Assembly: GCF_900177665.1 (NCBI RefSeq)
Contig: NZ_FXAW01000001.1
Location: forward strand, 1,190,925-1,254,924
Direction of reading: 5' to 3'
Source of the DNA: Marivirga sericea
GTDB lineage: Bacteria; Bacteroidota; Bacteroidia; Cytophagales; Cyclobacteriaceae
Length of the DNA stretch: 64,000 bases
The position numbers and the translations under genes were made by a program. The notes under the pieces were generated by a model. That model searched no databases. It saw only the letters and a program-made list of their open reading frames with translations, and was not told the origin of the DNA. Positions 56,613 to 64,000 of the stretch are shown piece by piece (positions within the stretch are counted from its first letter, which is position 1; each line of letters starts with the position of its first letter).

Positions 56613-59600
56613 GTGCAAGAAAATAATATTTATAATAGGGACAATAAATTTAATCCATTTCCAGGTCTTCGACCTTTTGGGATAGAGGAAAGCTATCTTT
56701 ATTTTGGACGTGAAGGCCAGAGTGATGAAGTATTGGCTATACTTGAAAAAAATCGGTTTGTTAATATTCTAGGTTCTTCAGGTACAGGGAAATCTTCATT
56801 GATGTTCTCCGGTGTAATACCAACTCTGCATGGGGGCTTCATTTCCAATGCCGGAAATGAGTGGGAAATTATTTCAGCAAAACCAGGACTGAACCCCATC
56901 AAGAATTTGGCTCTAGGTTTCAAAAAACACATAGAAAGTAAAGAGCAGGAAACAGATCTAACTCATAATTTGATTAATGAGTTTTTGTTTGAGGCAGTTC
57001 TTCATAAAAGTACAAAAGGTTTAAGTGACCTTTTCAAACTTAACAAACATTTAAAAGGAAAAAATTTATTACTATACTTAGATCAATTTGAGGAAATTTT
57101 CAGATTTAGAAAGTTAGGAGAAACAATTCATATCAATGAATCTTTAGCCTATGTAAACCTGATTCTAGAAGCTATAAAACAAACAGATGTTCCAATTTAT
57201 GTAGCTTTATCTATGAGGTCAGATTTCTTGGGTGATTGTGAACAGTTCTCTGAATTGACGAATAAAATCAATGACAGTCATTACTTGATTCCACAGATGA
57301 CTCGAGAACAAAAAAAGCTCGTTATAACTGGGCCAGTTGCAGTCGGAAATGCAAAAATATCTAATAGACTGGTGCAAAGGCTCCTCAATGAAATGGGGGA
57401 TCGCTATGATCAACTCCCAGTTTTGCAACATGCCTTAATGAGAACTTGGAACTATTGGAAGGAAAGTGAAAACCAAAATGAACAATTAGATTTTATACAT
57501 TATGAAGCAATTGGGGGCGTAAACGAAGCATTATCACGTCATGCTGATGAAGCCTTTTATGAATTAAATGAAGACGAAAAAGAGATTTGTGAAAAACTCT
57601 TCAAGACTATTACCGAAAAAAGAAGTGATAACGATGGGATTAGACGGCCTACCCCTCTGAAAGAAATTGCTCAGATTGTAGATGAAGAAGAATTTACCCT
57701 AATTAAAATCATCGATAAATTTAGAATAGCTGGTAGAGCCTTATTAACTCCGAGAGATGAAGTTGAATTAACAAGTGAATCAGTTATAGATATTAGCCAT
57801 GAAGCTCTTATGAGGGTTTGGTATAGGCTTAGGAACTGGGTGCAAGAAGAATCACAATCTGCTCAAATCTATTTGCGATTATCGGAAGCGGCCAACAAGT
57901 ACCAACAAGGCAGTGGTGGCTTATGGCGACCACCAGACTTGCAATTAGCTACTGAATGGAGAAATAGTACTAAGCCAACATTAAAATGGGCACTTCAATA
58001 CGAAAATAATTTTGAAGCGGTAATCCTTTTCTTAGACAAAAGTGAAGAGTCCTATAAAAAGGAACTAGAAACGAAGGAACTACTACAAAGGAGACGGCTG
58101 AGGAGATCAAAATTTATTGCTACCATTTTAGGAACGGCTGCAGTTCTTTCACTCATATTTCTATTTTATGCCTTTAATCAAAGTAGAGTGGCAGAAAACC
58201 AGAGAGCAATTGCGGAGCTGAACTCTCGTGAGGCTGAAAAGAATTTACAAATAGCAAGAGATAGTGAATTAAAAGCGCAAAAGCAGAAGATTGAAGCAAA
58301 TAAATCTAGTATTAGAGCAAATATAGAAAGAGAGCGAGCAGTGTTAAGTTCACTTTTAGCTCAAGAGGCTAGACAAGTGGAGAGGCAAGCTAGACAAGAT
58401 TTAGCTGTTAAAGCTAGACAAGAAATTGAAGCAAATAAAAAGTTGCAAGCACAGCAAAAAAAATTAGAACAAACTAATGACCAATTAGAAGAAGAAAAGA
58501 AAAACTCGGAAAAATATAGCCTTAGAGCTATAGCTCAATCTCTAGCTGTTAAATCTCTTCAGATGGAGGACGATCAACTTAGAGCACACCTTGCCTATCT
58601 GGGGTTCCGGTATAATATTAATAATGAAGGTTATGAAAATAATAATGATGTCTATAACGGATTATTTTATGCTGTTAAGAACTTCGATCCCGATTACTAT
58701 AATGCTTTCAAAAGTAAATCTACTGATGTCCGCTCATTACAATTTGTGAAAAACAAGTATTTGTATACTACAGGTACTTCCGGAAGAATTAATGCTTGGG
58801 AAGTTGAAAATATGAGAGCCAATAGAAGTATTGTCATTTTTGATGAAGAAGGTGTTTTTGTCAAAAAAATCTATGTAGATAAAGAAAATCAAATTCTAGT
58901 GGCTCTTACCGATGCCTCAGACTTTTACGTTATTGATATCTCGAGTAGAATTAGGGATGTTAAAAAATATACTGTCCCAAATAGTTATGCTTTTGACATC
59001 AGCTTTATTGAAGGAACAACTGATTTTTATTTATCAGCATCTGATAATTATGTTTACAAATTCGCCAATAATGAATTAAAGCCACATCTCCGCACAAATA
59101 GTAGGATTTATGATATGGAACTCCTAGATAACAATCTGCTTGCAACAGGTAATAATAACGGGAAAATTGATCTATGGAATTTAACAACTAAATCAGTCAG
59201 TTCAACAATAAGAGCAGCAAATGGTAAGACCATTCACTCTTTGGCTTTTTCAGATAATATTCTGGCCTCCGGTGATAACTCAGGGCAGGTAAACCTTTTT
59301 TACTTAGATGAGAATTATGAGGTGCGTAATTCTGTAACACTTAGAGGAAGTGATGGAGAAATTATGACAGATTTAACTTTCAATGAAGCTGAAAAACAAA
59401 TTATAGCAGCTAGCACTAAGGGGACAATTCGGATATGGAATTTAATTGATCCTGATGAATTCCCAATGATAATCAATGAACCAGGGTCATGGGTCAATGC
59501 TATAGCCCTTATGGATAAATCTCATATTTTTGCTGGATGTAAAGATCAGGTTTTTAGATTATATCCTATCAAAAGTGAGCTTTTGGCTGAAACTTTGAAG

Positions 59601-59711
59601 CAACAAATGAAAAGAGATATTACCAAGGAAGAATGGGATAGATATATTGGTGATGACCTTAATTATAACCCCGTTTTCGAACAAAGTAAATTTATCGATC
59701 AGTCACGATGA
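56613..59711 (+). CDS. nSTAND1 NTPase with membrane segment, coiled coil and WD40 repeats
   Basis: The GTG start immediately follows the previous TAG. The 1032-residue protein starts with NPFPGLRPF...FGRE, the nSTAND1 hallmark. Walker A GSSGTGKSS is at 54-62 and Walker B LLLYLDQFEE at 152-161. RSDFL (202-206) and TGPV (239-242) are STAND sensor features. A membrane segment (501-521) and a Lys/Gln-rich coiled coil (522-640) lead to WD40-like repeats (about 700-1010, with RIWNL and GKIDLWNL). It may be a signal-gated scaffold. The CTD has no known effector. Confidence 0.85.
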   Translation: MQENNIYNRDNKFNPFPGLRPFGIEESYLYFGREGQSDEVLAILEKNRFVNILGSSGTGKSSLMFSGVIPTLHGGFISNAGNEWEIISAKPGLNPIKNLALGFKKHIESKEQETDLTHNLINEFLFEAVLHKSTKGLSDLFKLNKHLKGKNLLLYLDQFEEIFRFRKLGETIHINESLAYVNLILEAIKQTDVPIYVALSMRSDFLGDCEQFSELTNKINDSHYLIPQMTREQKKLVITGPVAVGNAKISNRLVQRLLNEMGDRYDQLPVLQHALMRTWNYWKESENQNEQLDFIHYEAIGGVNEALSRHADEAFYELNEDEKEICEKLFKTITEKRSDNDGIRRPTPLKEIAQIVDEEEFTLIKIIDKFRIAGRALLTPRDEVELTSESVIDISHEALMRVWYRLRNWVQEESQSAQIYLRLSEAANKYQQGSGGLWRPPDLQLATEWRNSTKPTLKWALQYENNFEAVILFLDKSEESYKKELETKELLQRRRLRRSKFIATILGTAAVLSLIFLFYAFNQSRVAENQRAIAELNSREAEKNLQIARDSELKAQKQKIEANKSSIRANIERERAVLSSLLAQEARQVERQARQDLAVKARQEIEANKKLQAQQKKLEQTNDQLEEEKKNSEKYSLRAIAQSLAVKSLQMEDDQLRAHLAYLGFRYNINNEGYENNNDVYNGLFYAVKNFDPDYYNAFKSKSTDVRSLQFVKNKYLYTTGTSGRINAWEVENMRANRSIVIFDEEGVFVKKIYVDKENQILVALTDASDFYVIDISSRIRDVKKYTVPNSYAFDISFIEGTTDFYLSASDNYVYKFANNELKPHLRTNSRIYDMELLDNNLLATGNNNGKIDLWNLTTKSVSSTIRAANGKTIHSLAFSDNILASGDNSGQVNLFYLDENYEVRNSVTLRGSDGEIMTDLTFNEAEKQIIAASTKGTIRIWNLIDPDEFPMIINEPGSWVNAIALMDKSHIFAGCKDQVFRLYPIKSELLAETLKQQMKRDITKEEWDRYIGDDLNYNPVFEQSKFIDQSR

Positions 59712-60748
59712 GTAAATATATTGTTATACTACTATTTTTGGTTGGATTTTCAGCGCATTTACATGCACAGTCAAGCTGTGAAAGAAGTTTAAACGAAGCG
59801 AGAGCAGATTACTCAAATGGTAATCTTTATGCAGTGCCAGGTAAACTAGCTGATTGCTTGGAAGACGGTTACACTAAAATAGAAAAAGTAGAAGCCCTTA
59901 GATTACTTACTTTAACCTACATAAATATTAATCAACAAGAAAAAGCGAGGGAAACATTAATTAAATTATTAAACTTAAAAACCGACTACCAAGCAATTAG
60001 AAATGAAGATCCCTCTGAATTGTACTCCCTGTATAAAAAAATAGACACCGATATAAAGTATTTTTTTGGTATAACATTCGGTTCAAATCTAAATACCATA
60101 GGCGTAAAGTATAGAAGGACTACTTTACCTTTTGAATCAGATCAATATCGTTACACTCCAAAAATATCAATTCCACAAGTGGGTATTCAATTCCTTTATC
60201 CGCTTACAAAAAATATTATTGCTGGAGCAGAGATACAGTATCAAAATCAGAAATACTCCTACACTGAAACTAATGATTATGGTGGTGAAGACGTAACAAC
60301 TATCACCTATGATAGTAATAATGAGGGAGTCAATCTTAACTTGGTTTTAAGATATATGCAAGATTTTTACGTATGGAAACCATTTATTGAAATTGGCAGC
60401 ACTGTTAGAACTAATTTTTCTTACGAAATATCAAATTATATAAGTGATTTTGACCCCACAGCCGATGAAGAAAATATAAATGAAACAATACCAGTTAATT
60501 CAGACAGAGTTATCTTTAATTTCGCATTAAATGCCAATTTAGGGACTATGATAAAGCTTGGCGAAAATTATGGGGAAATTAAATTTGGTGTTAGCAATTA
60601 TTTTAGAAATCATCTGAATGAACAAGCTCGTTCAGAGGTTTATACTTCAACTATTCTTGATGGAATGGTCCTTAAAGATGATGATTATACAAACATAGTT
60701 TACCAAATCACTTTTACATTTAACTTACCTTTTTTTAATTTCCAATGA
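59708..60748 (+). CDS. TPR-like / outer-membrane beta-barrel protein
   Basis: The start overlaps the previous stop (ATGA). A signal peptide ends HAQS (about 21). Residues 22-115 are helical, TPR-like (ARADYSNGNLYAVPGKLADC, QQEKARETLI). The remaining part is a beta-barrel (FGITFGSNLNTIGVKY, GAEIQYQNQKY, NLVLRYMQDFYVW) ending FNLPFFNF, a typical barrel terminus. Similar proteins in Bacteroidota couple T9SS or gliding to the outer membrane, but no specific match. Confidence 0.75.
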   Translation: MSKYIVILLFLVGFSAHLHAQSSCERSLNEARADYSNGNLYAVPGKLADCLEDGYTKIEKVEALRLLTLTYININQQEKARETLIKLLNLKTDYQAIRNEDPSELYSLYKKIDTDIKYFFGITFGSNLNTIGVKYRRTTLPFESDQYRYTPKISIPQVGIQFLYPLTKNIIAGAEIQYQNQKYSYTETNDYGGEDVTTITYDSNNEGVNLNLVLRYMQDFYVWKPFIEIGSTVRTNFSYEISNYISDFDPTADEENINETIPVNSDRVIFNFALNANLGTMIKLGENYGEIKFGVSNYFRNHLNEQARSEVYTSTILDGMVLKDDDYTNIVYQITFTFNLPFFNFQ

Positions 60749-62049
60749 AACGTAAATTCTTTCTCCATATAGCTTTCATTATGCTCTTGCCGATGGCTTC
60801 CTGCAATCTGGAGCCTTTGGAAGAAGACCAACTTCCAAGTTTTGACAAATTATATGCTGTTTCAGAAAATATAGAAGCAATAGATTTCATTTGTAAACCT
60901 GACGCAAGCGGATATATCATTGTTGGGAATTTAACATCAAGTGATAATTCAAATTCAGACATCATCATCATTGATGTCGGAGCCAATGGAATCCAACAGA
61001 ATTTTCATCGAATCTATACTCCGCAACATGATGAAGCAGTTGCCATAAAATTAAATGAAAATGACAATTCAGTATTTATTTTAGCTCATAGGAAATCTGA
61101 TCAATCACAAGATATCATTGAGCAAAATTTGATATTGAAAGCCAATCTTCAAGGCGTCCCCGTACGTGCTAGTAATGCAAGCATTGAAGATACAGTGTCA
61201 GCTGAAATTAAGGTTTTAACACCAGAAAATAATAACCAATTAATTAGATTAAACGACTTTTTGATAACGCCTCCAAATTTAATATGTGTTGGTCAAATAA
61301 GACTTTCTCCCGCTGGAAACTACAGCCGCGTGACACAAATCTTTAATATTAGTTCTGTTGATTTTAACAATAGCAATGATTCCACTATTATAGAATTTCG
61401 ACAGAAGCCTGACCAGAAAAATTATAGCAATAGCGAGCTCTTCAAAATAACGAATGGTAATGTTCCGTCTGCCGTATACGAAGTAATTGGCCAGAATATT
61501 AGTGAGAATCCTGATGGTGATGGAAGCGAACCTTCTCAAAATATTACTTGGGATGCGTATACCGATTTAGAATCGAGTGCCGGTGAACCAATATTTATTG
61601 GTACAGATCGAGATGAAAAATTCGGTGATATATTGTATCACAGCAATGGTAAAAATTATATAGCTGGAAATTATGAAAACACCGATTCTGCTACTCTTTT
61701 TTTGATTACAAAAGAGTATACTGGATTTAATAATAATAGAGGTCAAAATGTATATGCCTTTTCCAACTATGGAAACGAAGTCATGAGCCTAACCGAAGAT
61801 AGTGATGGGAATATCATTATGGCTACGAAAAAAGAAAATGAAATGGATAATAATAATACTTCACATCTTTTAAAATTTTCACAATCTGGAGTACCAATTG
61901 AAAATCAAGAGTTTGAATTTAGAGGTACTGGTTTAGATAATGTGGTTCGAAAAATTGAAAGCGAGCCGGGAAACATACTTGTAATCCTATCTCAAAAAAC
62001 ATTTGACAATAATTCGACAGCCATAGGATTAATGAAGATAAAATTTTAG
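60745..62049 (+). CDS. Beta-propeller-like lipoprotein
   Basis: The start overlaps the previous stop (ATGA). Lipoprotein signal ends MASC (Cys20), followed by NLEPLEEDQ. The 434-residue protein is beta-rich with repeats such as GYIIVGNLTSSDNSNSD and EVMSLTEDSDGNIIMA, suggesting a propeller. Last gene of the coupled operon. Function unknown. Confidence 0.75.
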   Translation: MKRKFFLHIAFIMLLPMASCNLEPLEEDQLPSFDKLYAVSENIEAIDFICKPDASGYIIVGNLTSSDNSNSDIIIIDVGANGIQQNFHRIYTPQHDEAVAIKLNENDNSVFILAHRKSDQSQDIIEQNLILKANLQGVPVRASNASIEDTVSAEIKVLTPENNNQLIRLNDFLITPPNLICVGQIRLSPAGNYSRVTQIFNISSVDFNNSNDSTIIEFRQKPDQKNYSNSELFKITNGNVPSAVYEVIGQNISENPDGDGSEPSQNITWDAYTDLESSAGEPIFIGTDRDEKFGDILYHSNGKNYIAGNYENTDSATLFLITKEYTGFNNNRGQNVYAFSNYGNEVMSLTEDSDGNIIMATKKENEMDNNNTSHLLKFSQSGVPIENQEFEFRGTGLDNVVRKIESEPGNILVILSQKTFDNNSTAIGLMKIKF

Positions 62050-62125
62050 TAAAATTCTATTATTAGATATAAATTTGCCAGATACTCCCCAGTTTGTTAT
62101 ATTGTAAGTTACACTAAACCATAAA

Positions 62126-64000
62126 ATTACGAAACACATCTACAATTATATCAGATTTATTTTAGCTTTAATCTCATTTACATTAGTGGGTTTTAATAGT
62201 TATTCTCAAGTCAACATCACCACTGCTGATTTAAGTAATATATGTGTTGGTGGCGGTTACTACGGTCTTGGAGATATTACAATAGCAGAAGATGCTATTG
62301 ATGATTTCAGCGTTGGTACTGATGTATTTTTTAGAATTGATGCTCCAGTAAATTTTGAATTTAAAGCTGTATCTGGAAGTCCCTCTTTCTATTCATTTAC
62401 GTCTAATGAATTAAACATTGATGCTATTACTATTACAGCATCCTATGTTGAAATTCAGTATGACGTTACGGCAACTGCCGCTATTGATGAATTTACAATT
62501 CAAAATTTGCAAGTCAGAGCCATCAGTGGCGCCAGCATTGAAAATTTATCCAAAGGAACACCTTCTGGTCTTGAAGGTGTTATTAATTTCCCCGCCTCTC
62601 CAACATTTGGAGAGTTCAGTAGTATTGAAGCCCCCACTGTTCTTGTTCAGCCAATAAACACTGATGTTTGTGAAGGTGACGATGCTACTCTTTCTGTAAC
62701 TGCGGATGGTGCTATTTTAAACTATCAATGGGAGAGAAATGCAGGATCTGGATTTGAAATAATTGATGGATCTTTGCCAGATGCAGCAGATTATGCAAAT
62801 TTCAATACTCCTACCTTACAAATAAACAATGCATCTACAGCAATAAATGGCTATGATTACAGAGCTGTAATAACTGGAGTATGTTTACCAGTAGAAACTT
62901 CTAATACCATTAATCTTACGGTAAATCCGACTCCCCCCGCTCCATCTGTAACTAATCAAAATGAAGAAATCTGTTTGGGGGAAACTGTAACTTTGCCAGT
63001 TGCAAGCGGAGGAGCAGGTAATTTTCGGTGGTACAATGATGCAAATCTAACCTCATTCATAATTGAAAAAGCGAATCCCACTGCAGCAGAAATTGGATTT
63101 GATAATAGTACTGCCGGAACTTACACAGTGTATGTTACAGAAAATTCTGCACAGAGCTGCGAAGGTGAAGCTACTACTGTTTCTTTGATCGTAAATCCTG
63201 GTGTAAACAGCACCACAATAACTACGAACACTACCCCTTCTTCAACTTCTGTTTGTGATAGCGAAACTTTAACATTTACACTTACAAATACAGGTACGAC
63301 TAGAAAATATCAACTGCTTGACAATTCTAATGCTCCGTTCAGTTCTGAAGTATTAGGCAATGGAGGAAGTCTTCAAATTACTTCAGATGCATTTGTAAGA
63401 GCAACTTATGGAGCAGACGAAACTATTAGAGTAAGAGAAACTATCTTAAGTACGGGTTGCACAGCAATATTAACTTCTCCATCGAATGTAAATACAATTA
63501 CTATTAATGAGTTGCCGACTGTTACGCTTAACAGTGATGATTTAGATAATACCATTTGTAATGGAAGTACTATTGTCTTCACCGCTGGGGGTGCCACTAA
63601 TTATCAGTTCTTTATCAATGGAAATCCTGTTCAAGGACCTTCTATTATCAATACCTTTACAACCTCTACCCTCGCAGATGGGGACCTAGTTTCTGTTACA
63701 GGAACTGATGGCAATAGTTGCTCTAACTCCCCGGTCGGAATCACTATCACTGTGGAAGACGCACCAGCTGCCCCTACTATCATCTCCTCTTCAGGATCTA
63801 CTGTCTGTGACGGCAGTAACCCAGAGGTGACCTTGACCAGTCAGGCAGCTCCTAATGGTGGGGCTTATCAATGGTATAAAAATGGTGCTGAAATTAGCGG
63901 TGAAACAAATCAAACCATTAACATCAGTGACCCTGCCGGTAGCGGTAATTATTCTGTTGCTGTTACCGATGGTAACAATGCTGCTTTTTGTCTAAGTCCT
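62126..64000 (+). CDS. Large Ig-like repeat surface protein, 3' end beyond window, non-ATG start
   Basis: The frame is open from 62108 to the window end with no stop. No in-frame ATG lies before the signal peptide; the best start is ATT at 62126, which gives TKHIYNYIRFILALISF then SYSQ. GTT at 62108 or ACG at 62129 are alternatives. The mature part begins VNITTADLSN and shows Ig-like/PKD-like repeats with the conserved Cys: ICLGETVTL, VCDGSNPEV, VCEGDDATL, YQWYKNGAEISG, and TVSLIVNP. Such proteins are T9SS-exported adhesins in the phylum; the C-terminal sorting domain is beyond the window. Confidence 0.85.
   Translation, partial: MTKHIYNYIRFILALISFTLVGFNSYSQVNITTADLSNICVGGGYYGLGDITIAEDAIDDFSVGTDVFFRIDAPVNFEFKAVSGSPSFYSFTSNELNIDAITITASYVEIQYDVTATAAIDEFTIQNLQVRAISGASIENLSKGTPSGLEGVINFPASPTFGEFSSIEAPTVLVQPINTDVCEGDDATLSVTADGAILNYQWERNAGSGFEIIDGSLPDAADYANFNTPTLQINNASTAINGYDYRAVITGVCLPVETSNTINLTVNPTPPAPSVTNQNEEICLGETVTLPVASGGAGNFRWYNDANLTSFIIEKANPTAAEIGFDNSTAGTYTVYVTENSAQSCEGEATTVSLIVNPGVNSTTITTNTTPSSTSVCDSETLTFTLTNTGTTRKYQLLDNSNAPFSSEVLGNGGSLQITSDAFVRATYGADETIRVRETILSTGCTAILTSPSNVNTITINELPTVTLNSDDLDNTICNGSTIVFTAGGATNYQFFINGNPVQGPSIINTFTTSTLADGDLVSVTGTDGNSCSNSPVGITITVEDAPAAPTIISSSGSTVCDGSNPEVTLTSQAAPNGGAYQWYKNGAEISGETNQTINISDPAGSGNYSVAVTDGNNAAFCLSP

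Noticed and set aside
49517..62049. Anti-phage defence island based on TIR/STAND genes
   Set aside because: The operon also contains a SpoIIE phosphatase, outer-membrane barrel and lipoprotein genes and no mobile genes; an envelope signalling role fits better, though defence is not excluded.
62418..62657. 79-residue ORF in another frame
   Set aside because: It lies inside the large Ig-like-repeat frame, which has clear domain motifs.

Overview
The window looks like a chromosomal segment of a marine Cytophagales bacterium (Bacteroidota), most like Marivirga and relatives; the genus is my inference from overall protein style. Supporting signs are a SusC/SusD/SusE-F starch locus, a type IX secretion C-terminal domain on an amylase, DUF6090 and carboxypeptidase-D-regulatory-like proteins, a two-component-style propeller sensor, an AT-rich genome and the absence of clear Shine-Dalgarno sites.

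Layout. 1-1663: the 3' part of msrA and class II aldolase fbaA. 1896-16184: a starch/maltodextrin utilisation locus. On the minus strand it has a SusE/F-like lipoprotein, a secreted GH13 amylase, SusC and SusD. Divergently it has a LacI-type regulator, an intracellular GH31 alpha-glucosidase and an MFS sugar transporter. CGCAA..TTGCG operators lie in both control regions. 16203-19752: xerD, aroQ, mgsA and an FMN-binding glutamate synthase-like protein. 20111-26957: accessory-looking genes, namely a propeller sensor that ends after its DHp helix, an HTH/membrane/serine-hydrolase fusion with a frameshifted tail, and two Bacteroidota-specific proteins.

27398-34360: an integrative element of about 6.9 kb in the 3' end of tRNA-Cys(GCA). 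It has 18-bp att repeats, five 11-bp arm-type repeats near its two ends, a tyrosine recombinase, a small HTH protein, an HK97-like major capsid protein with no portal or terminase, a Rep-like protein and several small proteins. I read it as a capsid-carrying phage satellite or minimal capsid element. A 225-bp tandem duplication of the tRNA 3' end and terminator at its left edge records earlier activity at the site.

34583-48885: housekeeping genes, including rpsA with a long Lys/Ala/Glu tail, an ABC ATPase, a histone-H1-like protein with a similar tail, an S9 peptidase, groES-groEL, a TerB-like protein, a hemolysin-III/PAQR protein, a PhzF-like protein and an S41 peptidase.

48969-62049: a signalling locus. 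A SiaC-like (DUF1987) phosphoprotein gene is divergent from six genes joined end to end by stop/start overlaps or abutments. They encode a membrane protein with HEAT-like repeats and a cNMP-binding-like end, a propeller/SpoIIE phosphatase, a protein with three TIR/DUF4062-like folds, an nSTAND NTPase with a membrane segment and WD40 repeats, a TPR/outer-membrane barrel protein and a lipoprotein. From about 62126 to the window end runs a very large Ig-like-repeat surface protein that lacks an ATG start. The SiaC/SpoIIE pairing suggests a partner switch that may control a surface process; that last link is inference.
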